Shown here one piece after another: positions 25,918 to 34,055 of a DNA stretch of 64,000 nucleotides; position 1 is the stretch's first letter, and the number at the start of each line of letters is the position of its first letter. The position numbers and the translations under genes are program-made. Location: contig CBDFFM010000005.1 of assembly GCA_965246785.1 (NCBI GenBank), forward strand, positions 124,001 to 188,000, in the 5' to 3' direction. This DNA is from UBA1952 sp965246785 (lineage in GTDB: Bacteria > Bacteroidota > Bacteroidia > Chitinophagales > Chitinophagaceae). The notes beneath the pieces were generated by a model. The model had not been told where the DNA came from. It did not search any database and saw nothing but the letters and a program-made list of their open reading frames with translations.

Positions 25918-26508
25918 ATGATTGACGAAGGCTGGGCACTGCTCCGGCAGCAACTGCTGCGTTTCGCGCCGTTCAGCGATGCAGAGCTGGAATTGCTGAA
26001 GCCGCACGTAACGACGCTTTCGCTGAAGAAGGGCCAGGCCTTTGCTGAAGAAGGCAGAATTGCCACGCTTGCGGGTATAGTCGTCAGCGGAAACATGCGC
26101 CATTACTACACCCGCGACGGCATAGAGCGCACTACCTATTTCTATTTTGAAGGCTCGCTGGTAAGCTCCTATATCAGCTGCATCACCCAGAAGCCGTCTC
26201 AGCTTACTATAGAAGCCATTACCGATTGCGAGCTGCTGGTCTTTCCGTATGCGGCCCTGACTGCGTTCTTCGCGCAATCACTTACATGGGAACGCTTTGG
26301 CCGCCTGCTGGCGGAATATCTGGCTATTGGGCTGGAAGAACGCATGGTGACGCTCTTGATGCTGTCGCCGGAAGAGCGGTATCACGATTTGCTGAGCAGC
26401 GGAAAGGACAAAATACTGGCGCGCATTCCGCAGCACTACATCGCCAGCTACCTTGGCATCACGCCCGTTAGCCTGAGCCGCATCCGCAACCGCGCCGCGA
26501 AAAAGTAG
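25918..26508 (+). CDS. Crp/Fnr family transcriptional regulator
   Basis: A 196-residue regulator with a cyclic-nucleotide-binding-like beta roll (about 20-110, with LSLKKGQAFAEEGRIATL and YTRDGIERTTYFYFEG) and a short C-terminal winged helix (about 150-195) ending in IASYLGITPVSLSRIRNR. The cAMP phosphate-binding cassette of true Crp (GE...RSA) is not present, so the ligand is not cAMP by this evidence. It lies 48 bases after the sigma factor on the same strand. Two further, broken members of this family are found at 59891-60454 and 63652-64000; the second is strikingly close to this gene around VSGNMRHYYTR. Confidence 0.88.
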   Translation: MIDEGWALLRQQLLRFAPFSDAELELLKPHVTTLSLKKGQAFAEEGRIATLAGIVVSGNMRHYYTRDGIERTTYFYFEGSLVSSYISCITQKPSQLTIEAITDCELLVFPYAALTAFFAQSLTWERFGRLLAEYLAIGLEERMVTLLMLSPEERYHDLLSSGKDKILARIPQHYIASYLGITPVSLSRIRNRAAKK

Positions 26509-26577
26509 GACGCTGACATTTCTTATCTATTGTTATCGTGTGGCGGCAGGCGCGGAAGTCACCTTTGGGCTGCAATA

Positions 26578-26967
26578 ATGCTCAACTCCATGAAACACCT
26601 GCTCCGCGCCGAAGAAGCTGCCCAACTCGCGCTTGCCATCCTCGCCATTTACCTGCAACCTGTTACTATTGTCTGGTGGCTATGGCCGTTTCTCTTTTTA
26701 AGCCCTGACATCAGCATGCTCGGCTATCTGCACAATGCCAGAACCGGCGCATGGACATACAACCTCTTCCATCACAAAGGCGTTGCGGCGTTGGTGATTT
26801 TCGCAGGCTTCGGACTTCATGCACACTGGGTGCTCTTTATCGGGCTGGTTCTTTTTGCGCACGCTGCCTTTGATCGGCTTGCGGGTTATGGATTAAAGTA
26901 CAACGACAGCTTTAGCCATACCCACCTTGGTTATGTGGGTAAGGCTAAAGTGCCGGCGCAGGATTAG
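26578..26967 (+). CDS. DUF4260 membrane protein
   Basis: A 129-residue protein starting at ATG 26578 (MLNSMKHLLRAEEAAQLA); an upstream in-frame codon at 26530 lacks family support. Three to four hydrophobic helices are visible (LALAILAIYL, WWLWPFLFLSPDISMLGYL, GVAALVIFAGFGL, WVLFIGLVLFAHAAF). The family-specific elements GYLHNARTGAWTYNLFHHK and DRLAGYGLKYNDSFSHTHLG are complete. DUF4260 proteins are small membrane proteins of unknown function. The stop overlaps the convergent nemA-like stop by 4 bases (26964-26967). Confidence 0.82.
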   Translation: MLNSMKHLLRAEEAAQLALAILAIYLQPVTIVWWLWPFLFLSPDISMLGYLHNARTGAWTYNLFHHKGVAALVIFAGFGLHAHWVLFIGLVLFAHAAFDRLAGYGLKYNDSFSHTHLGYVGKAKVPAQD

Positions 26968-28094
26968 AAGGAGAACATAGCCAATATTGATTTAGCGCGC
27001 TTGGCCGATGCGGTAGGATAATCGGTATATCCCGCTTCGCCCGGCGTATAGAATGTGTTGGCGTCGGGCGCAGAAAGCTCTGTGCCTTCAGCGATGCGCT
27101 TCACGAAGTCAGGATTAGCAATGAACGGGCGCCCAAACGCTACCAGCTCGCCCTTTCCTGCCGCCAGCTCGGCTTCTGCCCGTGCGGCATCGTAGCCGCC
27201 GGAAAGAATGATGGTACCGCAAAAGGCTTTGCGCATCGCATCCTTTACCGATTGCGGTACGGCCGGTGCTCCCATACTGCTGTGGTCAACAATGTGGAGG
27301 TAAGCGAGATTCAGCGCCCCAAGACCTTCAGCCAGCGCTTCGGCCTGGGCTTCCGTATTTTCGTCACTAATCATTTCGCCGAAGGCGCCAAAAGGTGAAA
27401 GCCTGATGCCTGTGCGTCCTGCGCCGATTGCTTCAGCTACTGCCGACGTTACTTCCAGTACAAAGCGATTCCTGGCTTCAGGCGTGCCGCCGTACGCGTC
27501 TTCCCGCTGATTGCTTGCTGGATTCAGGAATTGCTCAAGCAGGTAGCCGTTCGCGCCATGCAGCTCCACGCCGTCAAAGCCTGCCGTAATCGCAGCCTTC
27601 GCGCTGTGTACGAAGTCGTGAATCACGTCGGGAAGCTCGTCGGTGCGCAGAGCGCGTGGTATGGGCAGCGGCTGCATGCCGGACTGGTCGGTGTACATCG
27701 GGCTATTAGCGGCAGCGACTGCGGAAGGAGCTATCACTTCTCCGGCTTCCGGCAGATTCAATGGGTGCGTGATGCGGCCCGTGTGCATCAGTTGCACGAA
27801 TATCTTTCCGCCCTTCGCATGTACCGCGTCTGTTACTTTTTTCCAACCGGCAATTTGCGCATCGCTATACATGCCCGGTATGCGTGCATAGCCGAGTCCA
27901 TCGGGCGACGGCGCAGTGCCTTCCGTGATAATGAGGCCGGCGTCAGCGCGGTCGGCGTAGTATTTTACCATGAGCTCATTCGGCACATTGCCAATAGCGC
28001 GGCTGCGGGTCATGGGGGCCATCACGATGCGGTTTTTCAGGGGAAGAGCGCCGAGGGAGAAGGGGCTGAAAAGTGTTGAAAGGTTCTTGTTCAT
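26964..28094 (-). CDS. nemA: Old Yellow Enzyme family alkene reductase (NemA-like)
   Basis: A 376-residue FMN-dependent TIM barrel. It has the family start LFSPFSLGALPLKNRIVMAPMTRSRA-type strand with APMTRSR, the KIFVQLMHTGR strand, the substrate-binding pair His-x-x-Asn in FDGVELHGANGYLLEQFL followed by NPASNQREDAYGG, and the phosphate-binding C-terminal region LVAFGRPFIANPDFVKRI. Such enzymes reduce activated double bonds of enals, maleimides, quinones and nitro compounds with NADPH. A divergent HxlR regulator lies 315 bases away with a palindromic operator between, so control by that regulator is likely. No missing residues were noticed. Confidence 0.93.
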   Translation of the reverse strand: MNKNLSTLFSPFSLGALPLKNRIVMAPMTRSRAIGNVPNELMVKYYADRADAGLIITEGTAPSPDGLGYARIPGMYSDAQIAGWKKVTDAVHAKGGKIFVQLMHTGRITHPLNLPEAGEVIAPSAVAAANSPMYTDQSGMQPLPIPRALRTDELPDVIHDFVHSAKAAITAGFDGVELHGANGYLLEQFLNPASNQREDAYGGTPEARNRFVLEVTSAVAEAIGAGRTGIRLSPFGAFGEMISDENTEAQAEALAEGLGALNLAYLHIVDHSSMGAPAVPQSVKDAMRKAFCGTIILSGGYDAARAEAELAAGKGELVAFGRPFIANPDFVKRIAEGTELSAPDANTFYTPGEAGYTDYPTASAKRAKSILAMFSF

Positions 28095-28123
28095 GATTTG
28101 GTTGTTTTGAAGTGTTCAGGAGA

Positions 28124-28333
28124 TTAGGTTAGAATGTTGGCCAGCGCACGCCCTTTATCTGAGCGTTTTAGTGCAGTAACCAATGAAGCGCCGAATCTGC
28201 GAAAGGCAGCTGACAGCTCTCTTGGCTGTATGAAATAGTTGAGCGTCGTCAAGGTGAGGAAGGCGGAAAGGGCGAGATTGAGTGTCCAGCGAAGGCCTTT
28301 AACCGGCAGGTTGCTGATGATAGCTGCGCTCAT
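28124..28333 (-). CDS. Possible small protein of unknown function
   Basis: A 69-residue frame (MSAAIISNLPVKGLRW start) lies just upstream of the nemA-like gene on the same strand and downstream of the palindromic operator. It has one hydrophobic helix (LNLALSAFLTLTTLNYFI) and a basic C-terminal half. The position is right for the first gene of a nemA operon, but no family is recognised and a 210-base open frame in GC-rich DNA can arise by chance. Confidence 0.3.
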   Translation of the reverse strand: MSAAIISNLPVKGLRWTLNLALSAFLTLTTLNYFIQPRELSAAFRRFGASLVTALKRSDKGRALANILT

Positions 28334-28353
28334 TGGAAAAAATAGATTTACCT

Positions 28354-28406
28354 TTACTTGCATTTTGCAAGCACAAAGCTCAACTAAACTTTCAAAATGC
28401 AAGTAA
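28354..28406. promoter_or_regulatory. Candidate HxlR operator: long inverted repeat
   Basis: TTACTTGCATTTTG (28354-28367) and its exact reverse complement CAAAATGCAAGTAA (28393-28406) are separated by 25 bases. The left half itself contains the palindrome CTTGCATTTTGCAAG (28357-28371). The element lies between the nemA side (minus) and the HxlR gene (plus), and the right arm ends 2 bases before the ATG at 28409. HxlR/DUF24 regulators bind such paired palindromes and repress their own and the neighbouring gene. Confidence 0.6.
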
Positions 28407-28408
28407 TC

Positions 28409-28855
28409 ATGGGTACAGAAAAATGCAATGGGGCTATAAAGAGGTCAAGCTGCCCGATTTCGTCGGCGCTGGATACGATTGGCGACAAGTGGTCGCTGCT
28501 TATCCTGCGCGACCTGATGTTTACGGAGAAGCGTACCTACGGCGAGTTTCAGGCCTCGGAGGAAGGCATAGCCACGAACATTCTGGCGGCGCGCTTAGTG
28601 ACGCTGGAGGCGAACGGCATCATCAGCAAATCAACCGACCCGGCCAATGGCCGTCGCAGTATTTACCGGCTTACAGAGAAGGGAATTGACCTGCTGCCGG
28701 TCGTGGTGGAGTTGAATCACTGGATGCTGAAGTGGGATAAGGGTGCGATGCCTTGCAGCGAGAGCCTGAAGAATTGCGGGAAAAGCAAAGCCGAGATTAT
28801 TGAAGAGCGCATGAAGGAATTACGCACAACGCACGTGATGGCAACTGTTGTATAG
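28409..28855 (+). CDS. HxlR (DUF24) family regulator, probably redox-sensing
   Basis: A 148-residue winged-helix regulator. The start at ATG 28409 (MGTEKCNGAIKRSSCP) is preferred; an ATG 12 bases earlier lies inside the right arm of the operator repeat. The DUF24 core follows: SSALDTIGDKWSLLILRDLMF, FQASEEGIATNILAARLVTL and ANGRRSIYRLTEKG. Cys15 in the SCP motif corresponds to the N-terminal cysteine that senses quinones or aldehydes in known family members; further cysteines occur in the C-terminal extension (MPCSESLKNCGKSK). Divergent from the OYE gene, so it is the likely repressor of that gene. Confidence 0.88.
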   Translation: MGTEKCNGAIKRSSCPISSALDTIGDKWSLLILRDLMFTEKRTYGEFQASEEGIATNILAARLVTLEANGIISKSTDPANGRRSIYRLTEKGIDLLPVVVELNHWMLKWDKGAMPCSESLKNCGKSKAEIIEERMKELRTTHVMATVV

Positions 28856-28878
28856 CCGGCAGTAGCTTTAAGTACCGC

Positions 28879-29901
28879 TCATGATATGATTACGTCCGTG
28901 CCAAAAATCCCCTTGCGAATAGCCGCCGTAAAAATGGCGTAAGGGAATGTTGGGGTAAGCGCACTGCAAACATTCAGCGTCTGTAATTGCTCTTGCGTCA
29001 GCACAAGCGCCAGCGCTGCAATATTATCTTCGAGCTGTGCCAGCTTGCTCGCGCCGACAATCGGCGAGGTCACGCCGGGTTGCGCCATAACCCATGCCAG
29101 TGCTATCTGCGCCATCGGTTTCCCTGCTTCTTCCGAAACCTTTCGCAGCACATCCAATATTTCCCAATTTCGGTCGGTGAAGAATTGATTGCCATAAGGG
29201 CTGCTGCCCGTCAGTCTTCCTTCGCCGCTTGCTGTGCTTGCGCCGTCCCGCGTATATTTTCCTGCAAGAAAGCCTGCTGCAAGCGGCGCCCAGGGCACGA
29301 TGCCAAGCCCGCATTCTGCGGCTGCCGGGATGTGCTCCTGCTCTATGCTGCGCTCCACGAGCGAATAGGCAAGCTGCGTGGCTATAGGCTTCGGCATCCC
29401 GCGTAAATCCGCAATGGTTGCAGCTTTGGCGGCATACCAGGCAGGATTGTCAGAGAAGCCGTAGTAGCGAATTTTTCCTTCGCGCGTGAGGTCGCAAAGC
29501 GTTTGCACAACTTCTTCCACCGGCGTGATACCGTCCCAAACGTGCATCCAGTAGAGGTCTATGTAGTCGGTGTCTAAGCGACGCAGCGAGGCTTCCAGCG
29601 CGCGGTAAATATTCTTGCGCGAGTTGCCACCGTTGAAGCCACACTTCGTCGCGAGCACTACTTTATCGCGCAGGCTTCGGGCTTTGATAAACTGTCCGGT
29701 CAGCTCCTCGCTCTTGCCGCCGGAATACACATCTGCTGTGTCAATAGAATTGCCGCCGGCATCTATGTAAGCGTTGAAGATGGCTTCTGAAACATCATCG
29801 GGCGAGCCCCAGCGTTCCACAGCATACGTCATGGTACCGAGTGTGAGTGGGGAGACGAGCAGACCGGAGTGGCCGAGGGCGCGGCGGTTGGAAAGGAGCA
29901 T
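28879..29901 (-). CDS. Aldo/keto reductase
   Basis: A 340-residue TIM-barrel oxidoreductase. The catalytic tetrad is visible: Asp in NSIDTADVYSGG, Tyr in the same motif, Lys in VVLATKCGFNGG and His in DLYWMHVWDG. The C-terminal NADPH site SPIVGASKLAQLEDN is present. Family members reduce aldehydes and ketones with NADPH; the substrate here is unknown. It is the last gene of a nine-gene minus-strand run (35916 to 28879) of redox enzymes and AraC regulators; 97 bases separate it from the small conserved gene upstream, so it may have its own promoter. Confidence 0.92.
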   Translation of the reverse strand: MLLSNRRALGHSGLLVSPLTLGTMTYAVERWGSPDDVSEAIFNAYIDAGGNSIDTADVYSGGKSEELTGQFIKARSLRDKVVLATKCGFNGGNSRKNIYRALEASLRRLDTDYIDLYWMHVWDGITPVEEVVQTLCDLTREGKIRYYGFSDNPAWYAAKAATIADLRGMPKPIATQLAYSLVERSIEQEHIPAAAECGLGIVPWAPLAAGFLAGKYTRDGASTASGEGRLTGSSPYGNQFFTDRNWEILDVLRKVSEEAGKPMAQIALAWVMAQPGVTSPIVGASKLAQLEDNIAALALVLTQEQLQTLNVCSALTPTFPYAIFTAAIRKGIFGTDVIIS

Positions 29902-29998
29902 GTAGTGGGTTTGGATGACAACGTTTAGGAACGGAGAAGGTTGCTCAGAAGGTATTTTACATCACGCAAACACTTTCAAAACGAAGTCCCTCCTGCGA

Positions 29999-30232
29999 CT
30001 ATAATTCGTCTTCCAGCGATTTCCGATAGGCCACGCAGCAGTGCATAAACTCCGGCCATTCCGGTACGGAGACCTGCAGCCCCGCTTTGTCTGGTAAAAG
30101 GCCCCACAATTCGGGGTGGTACCAGCATAAATCATGGCCAGTGCTGTCGCGGTGCTTGCGAATGCCCGCGCGCAGGGCCTTCGCTGCCGCGATAAGCTCG
30201 TCGCGACTAAGGTTTTCTAAATCTTCATCCAT
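29999..30232 (-). CDS. Small conserved protein of unknown function
   Basis: A 77-residue protein. It has an acidic helical start (MDEDLENLSRDELIAAAK) and a well preserved core RKHRDSTGHDLCWYHPELWG followed by a short Pro/Trp-rich end (VPEWPEFMHCCVAYRKSL). I know this core from many short bacterial proteins without a described function; the His-Asp-x-Cys-Trp-Tyr-His cluster could bind a metal, but this is a guess. It lies 12 bases after an AraC gene and so is probably co-transcribed with it. Confidence 0.72.
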   Translation of the reverse strand: MDEDLENLSRDELIAAAKALRAGIRKHRDSTGHDLCWYHPELWGLLPDKAGLQVSVPEWPEFMHCCVAYRKSLEDEL

Positions 30233-30244
30233 TGTTGTATTGCT

Positions 30245-31144
30245 CTACCGGCCGGCCCCATCTCTAAACGGCCCGCCGCGTCCGGCCCCGACCGTCTCCC
30301 GGTACGCCTGCGGTGATATGTCTGCCTGCGCTTTGAAGAAGCGGCTAAAGTAATATTCATCGGCGTAGCCAAGCTCGTAGGCTATTTCCTTTACCTGCTT
30401 GTTGGTGAGGTAAAGCTCGCGCTTTGCCTCAATAATGATGCGCTCTGCAATCAGTTCAGTCAGCGTTTTATTGAAGTAGGTTTTTGCGGCTCTGGCAAGT
30501 GCTTTCAGCGAAATATTCAGCGCTGCCGCATAGTCCGCCGCGCTGTGCTTGGTGCGAAAATCCTTTTCTATCGCCTCCTTTAAGTGCTGAAGAATAAAAG
30601 GCTCTTTGTGTTGCGACATTTCAATGCCTGCCGCCGGCTCCTGCGCGGCTTTTATCCTGGAGGTAGCTATTAAAAACAGCTTGAGGTAAGACACGAGCGA
30701 CTCATTTTGCGCCAGCGCAGTCGTGGAAAGTTCCTGTCGCATTTGCCCGATAAGCTGCGCCAGCTGCACGCTTTCCCATTCGCCAACTTCAATGAAAGGC
30801 CGCTGGTAAATATTGTTGAACAGCACACCATGGCAGGCAACCTCCGACTGATGCTTGTGAATGCAGAAGAAATCGGGATGGAAGTGAATAGCGACGCCGG
30901 ACAGTTCGCTTGCTGCGAACATAAACGGCTGGCAAGGTGAAAACGCAAACAGCATTCCCGCCTGCAAAGGATATTTCGCGGTGTCTGCTTTCGCCATGCC
31001 AGAAGCGGCCTGCAGCCAGATGAGCGAGTAAAAGTTGTTGCGCTGCAGATGGTCAAAATGCCGCCCGTCTTCAAAGGCATAGAGCTTGAAGGCAAGCTGC
31101 CCGTTCTGCGGGTTGACGAGGGTATAGACTTCAGGCGCGTTCAT
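30245..31144 (-). CDS. AraC family transcriptional regulator
   Basis: A 299-residue regulator with an N-terminal cupin-like ligand domain (about 1-170) and a C-terminal double HTH (about 195-290): HSAADYAAALNISLKALARA and TNKQVKEIAYELGYADEYYF with SRFFKAQADISPQAYRE. Its ATG lies 3 bases after the DUF1348 stop, so the two genes are one unit, and the small 77-residue gene follows by 12 bases. This AraC belongs to a different subfamily from those at 33122 and 41972. Effector unknown. Confidence 0.9.
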   Translation of the reverse strand: MNAPEVYTLVNPQNGQLAFKLYAFEDGRHFDHLQRNNFYSLIWLQAASGMAKADTAKYPLQAGMLFAFSPCQPFMFAASELSGVAIHFHPDFFCIHKHQSEVACHGVLFNNIYQRPFIEVGEWESVQLAQLIGQMRQELSTTALAQNESLVSYLKLFLIATSRIKAAQEPAAGIEMSQHKEPFILQHLKEAIEKDFRTKHSAADYAAALNISLKALARAAKTYFNKTLTELIAERIIIEAKRELYLTNKQVKEIAYELGYADEYYFSRFFKAQADISPQAYRETVGAGRGGPFRDGAGR

Positions 31145-31147
31145 TGT

Positions 31148-31561
31148 TTATCTGAGCTTTCTGTCCGCTTCTTCAATCGGCAGGTCGTTGATGCTCGCGT
31201 ATCGCCTGCTCATGTAGCCACGCTCGTCAAACTCCCAAACCTCATTGCCGTAAGAGCGGTACCATTGCCCGCCGGCGTCATGCCATTCATACTCAAAACG
31301 CACAGCCATACGATTCTCCCTAAAGCCCCAAAGCTCTTTCTTCAGCCGGTAGTCCAGCTCCTTTTTCCATTTGCGCACGAGGAATGCCTTTACCTCGTCC
31401 CGCCCGTTCAGGAACTCTGTACGGTTACGCCATTCGGTGTTTTCAGTGTAGGCAAGCGCCACACGCTCCGGGTCGCGGGTATTCCATGCATCCTCAGCAG
31501 CCTGCACTTTTTGAAGCGCGGTTTCCATGGTAAAAGGCGGTACGGGCAGTCGTGGTTCCAT
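31148..31561 (-). CDS. DUF1348 SnoaL-like protein
   Basis: A 137-residue alpha+beta-barrel protein of the NTF2/SnoaL superfamily. The DUF1348 core is easily read: KVQAAEDAWNTRDPERVALA, YTENTEWRNRTEFLNGRDEV, FLVRKWKKELDYRLKKELWG and the C-terminal GNEVWEFDERGYMSRRYASI. The family has no agreed function; the fold forms a hydrophobic pocket that can bind or turn over small molecules. It is 60 bases downstream of a hairpin terminator and 3 bases upstream of an AraC gene, which suggests a small regulator-plus-enzyme unit. Confidence 0.88.
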   Translation of the reverse strand: MEPRLPVPPFTMETALQKVQAAEDAWNTRDPERVALAYTENTEWRNRTEFLNGRDEVKAFLVRKWKKELDYRLKKELWGFRENRMAVRFEYEWHDAGGQWYRSYGNEVWEFDERGYMSRRYASINDLPIEEADRKLR

Positions 31562-31573
31562 AGGGCAAAGTAA

Positions 31574-31606
31574 GCAGGGCCGGACGGTTTGGTTGTCCGG
31601 CCCTGC
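31574..31606 (-). terminator. Hairpin after the carboxymuconolactone decarboxylase gene
   Basis: A perfect 12-base stem, GCAGGGCCGGAC / GTCCGGCCCTGC, with a 9-base loop, 16 bases beyond the stop at 31622. The T tract on the minus side is weak (TTACTTTG). Confidence 0.6.
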
Positions 31607-31621
31607 CGGTAAAGGTTTGAA

Positions 31622-32170
31622 TCAGACCGCAGCCGTTTCCAACAGCGGCTGCGCGCGGGGGAAGTCCACTTGCACATTGGTAAGGTTGTGCAGGTAATTC
31701 ATGGCGCTCTTGTCGGCCACCTGCAGCACAAGGTCAACAAGCGAGCCTTCATTGTAGCCTGCTGCGTAAAATGCATCCAGCTTTTCAGCGGAAGCGCGGC
31801 CTCTTTTTGCCGTGATGTCCTTTGCCAGCGCCACAAGGGCATTCAGCTTTTCGCCGCTTGCATGGCCGCCGCGGATAGCCATCATTTCTTCGTCAGCAAA
31901 ACCATTCATCTTCCCAAGCAAAGTGTGCGCGCTCTGGCAGTAGATGCAGCCGTTTACCTCGCTTACTACGAGATTCACGGCTTCTTTTTCCTTGTTACTA
32001 AGGGAAGTCTTTCCATTCTGAAAAGCGAGGTAGCGCGGCAGGCCGTTCTCCGAATTTGCGATGGATGCGAAAAGGTTTGGAACCATACCCAGCGCGCCTT
32101 TGAGCGTGTCGAAAGCGGCCTGGCTGTCGGGGGATACTTGTTCGCGGGCGGGCACTGTAAATTGTTTCAT
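31622..32170 (-). CDS. Carboxymuconolactone decarboxylase / AhpD-like protein
   Basis: A 182-residue helical protein with the AhpD core EVNGCIYCQSAHT, giving the ExxxxxCxxCxxxH signature used for peroxidase-type disulfide chemistry, followed by ALVALAKDITAKRGRAS and VDLVLQVADKSAMNYLHNLT. AhpD-like proteins work as thiol-disulfide or peroxidase partners; the name decarboxylase reflects the fold family. The N-terminal 50 residues include a DTLKGALGMVPNLFA motif typical of the peroxidase-related subgroup. It lies between an SDR gene and a DUF1348 gene; a hairpin follows. Confidence 0.88.
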   Translation of the reverse strand: MKQFTVPAREQVSPDSQAAFDTLKGALGMVPNLFASIANSENGLPRYLAFQNGKTSLSNKEKEAVNLVVSEVNGCIYCQSAHTLLGKMNGFADEEMMAIRGGHASGEKLNALVALAKDITAKRGRASAEKLDAFYAAGYNEGSLVDLVLQVADKSAMNYLHNLTNVQVDFPRAQPLLETAAV

Positions 32171-32195
32171 CGTTTGCTGTGTTTAGCTTTTGGGA

Positions 32196-32208
32196 TGTCG
32201 TTATTGAC
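32196..32208 (-). repeat. 13-base leader motif shared with the RidA-like gene
   Basis: TGTCGTTATTGAC, 25 bases before the start at 32170 (minus strand reading GTCAATAACGACA), is identical to 61777-61789, 25 bases before another minus-strand start. In both cases a TTTG-containing -7-like box lies just upstream, so it is part of the 5' leader. Confidence 0.4.
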
Positions 32209-32339
32209 AAAGCAAAGATGGCGCGACATACAGGCCCTGAAAATGGATGAACGGCGCAAAGGAATGGATGATTTTCCCGGCTGTCCATTGTCATTAATGT
32301 CACTGTCCTGCAACTGATTCAAATACTGAAGGCAGTCTT

Positions 32340-33077
32340 TTACCAAGGAATTTCTCCCGTCACTGGCGTATGCTCTTCGCTGATGAACCTGCCGCTCGGG
32401 CCTTCGTCGCCTATCATGGCATACTTCGCTATCCGTGCGCCTGCTGTTTCTACTGTTGCCGTTCCGCTGTGGTTGTTGAAGTCCGTGGCAGTGTAGCCGG
32501 GGTCAACTGCATTCACTTTGAAAGGGGTGTCGCGCAACTCGTAGGCCAGCGAAATGGTGTACATATTCAGCGCCGACTTTGAGGAATTGTAGATAGCGGC
32601 CTTCACAGTATATGCGAACCAGCTCGGGTCGTTGTGCAGGGTGGCCGAACCCAAGCCAGAAGTCACGTTTACAATGCGCGGCGAATCCGACTTACGCAGT
32701 AAATCAATAAAGGCCTGCGTCACCATTACTACGCCGAAAAGGTTGGTGTCAAACACCTCTTTATAGACCGCGATGTCCGTAGTCAGCGCATTCTGTCCCA
32801 TGCCGCCCATGATGCCGGCATTGTTGACGAGCACGTCCAGCACATCGGTTCTGCGGCCCAGCTCCGCACGTGCGGCTTTTACAGAAGCTTCGTTGCTCAC
32901 ATCCAGTTGGATGGCTTCCACTTCGGCAAATCCTTCCGCCTTCAGCATCGCTGCGGCGTCCTCACCGTTTTGTAATGTGCGGCTGCCAAGATATACGTGG
33001 TAGCCCTGCTGAAGTAACTGCCGGGCAGTTTCAAGGCCAATGCTTCTATTCGCGCCGGTGATTAATGCTTTTTTCAT
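32340..33077 (-). CDS. Short-chain dehydrogenase/reductase
   Basis: A 245-residue Rossmann enzyme. The NADP-binding motif is GANRSIGLETARQL (Thr-Gly-xxx-Gly-x-Gly with Asn for one Gly-rich residue), NNAGIMGG is complete, and the catalytic Ser lies in IVNVTSGLGSATLH with Tyr and Lys in YNSSKSALNMY. The C-terminal substrate cap has VDPGYTATDFNNHSGTAT and GPSGRFISEEHTPV. Family members reduce small carbonyl compounds. A second, broken gene with an almost identical C-terminal layout is at 63287-63570. It is placed 44 bases after an AraC gene on the same strand. Confidence 0.92.
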   Translation of the reverse strand: MKKALITGANRSIGLETARQLLQQGYHVYLGSRTLQNGEDAAAMLKAEGFAEVEAIQLDVSNEASVKAARAELGRRTDVLDVLVNNAGIMGGMGQNALTTDIAVYKEVFDTNLFGVVMVTQAFIDLLRKSDSPRIVNVTSGLGSATLHNDPSWFAYTVKAAIYNSSKSALNMYTISLAYELRDTPFKVNAVDPGYTATDFNNHSGTATVETAGARIAKYAMIGDEGPSGRFISEEHTPVTGEIPW

Positions 33078-33121
33078 GTTGATTAGGTTTTAGTGCGATG
33101 CTCCTTTGGTCAGGAGGCTGA

Positions 33122-34045
33122 TTAATTAAACGAGGCCCGAAACGCCAATGGCGAAACCGTTGTCTTGCTCTTAAACAATTTGGAGAACGACTGCGAGTGC
33201 TCAAAGCCAAGCTCGTAGGCAATCTCGCTGACCGACAAATCGGTGGTGGACAGCTTTTCCTTTGCGCGCTCAATGAGCTTGCCGTGAATGTGACCCTGTG
33301 TGCTTTGGCCGGTAAGTGTCTTTAGCAAGCCGCTGAGGTAAGCGGGCGAAACGGCGAGTGTAACAGCAATGCTCTGTACGGTTGGTAAGCCTTGTGAGGC
33401 AACCGCATCATCTGCAAAGTGCGCGTCCAGCAGCTCTTCAAAACGCGCGAGCAACTGGTGGCTGGAAATCTTTCGCGTGATGAACTGTCGCTGGTAAAAC
33501 CGCTCGGCATAGGTAAGAATCAATTCAAGCTGCGCAACAATTACCTCGCTGCTGAACTTGTCAATCGCTGAGCGATACTCACCTTCTACGCTTTGCATCA
33601 GGCCGGTGATGGTGGCTTCTTCCTTTTCGGAAAGATGAAGCGCCTCATGCACTGCGTAGCCGAAGTATTCATAGCCCTTAATCTTTTGCGCCAGAGGCGT
33701 ACCCCACAAAAAGTCCGGGTGCACCATCAGTATCCAGCCAGATGCTTTAGCCTGTCCCTTTGCAGGAACCCCGATACTAAACACTTGTCCGGGCGCAATG
33801 AATGCCATCACACCGTTGTCAAAATCATAGGACTGCTGTCCATAGCGCATCTTGCCGCCCGCTACGCGCTTGAGCGAGATGGAGTAGAAATCAAACACGA
33901 GGCTTACCGGTTCCTCCTGAACAGGCGCGCAGCCCATCGCGTCCAGATTTATCACGCTGACCAAGGGATGCTCCGGGCCGGGCATGCCTCTGAACGCATG
34001 GTAGTCACTAATCGTTTTAAACCGACGTGGCGTATTGCTGCTCAT
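33122..34045 (-). CDS. AraC family regulator (paralogue A of a four-member set)
   Basis: A 307-residue regulator. N-terminal part: HPLVSVINLDAMGCAPV, MRYGQQSYDFDNGVMAF, APGQVFSIGVPAKG, GWILMVHPDFLWGTPL and YAVHEALHLSEKEE. C-terminal double HTH: VTLAVSPAYLSGLLKTLTGQ and LSVSEIAYELGFEHSQSFSK, ending in SPLAFRASFN. The same layout recurs in the genes at 41972-42883, 50760-51097 (remnant) and 52348-53272 (frameshifted), so these four form one recent paralogue group. It is flanked by an SDR and an NmrA-type reductase on the same strand, with gaps of 44 and 10 bases, so it probably controls these. Confidence 0.92.
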   Translation of the reverse strand: MSSNTPRRFKTISDYHAFRGMPGPEHPLVSVINLDAMGCAPVQEEPVSLVFDFYSISLKRVAGGKMRYGQQSYDFDNGVMAFIAPGQVFSIGVPAKGQAKASGWILMVHPDFLWGTPLAQKIKGYEYFGYAVHEALHLSEKEEATITGLMQSVEGEYRSAIDKFSSEVIVAQLELILTYAERFYQRQFITRKISSHQLLARFEELLDAHFADDAVASQGLPTVQSIAVTLAVSPAYLSGLLKTLTGQSTQGHIHGKLIERAKEKLSTTDLSVSEIAYELGFEHSQSFSKLFKSKTTVSPLAFRASFN

Positions 34046-34055
34046 AGCGTTTTTG

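Noticed and set aside
28397..28408. ATG at 28397 as the HxlR start
   Set aside because: It lies within the right arm of the operator repeat; the ATG at 28409 starts closer to the family's N-terminus.
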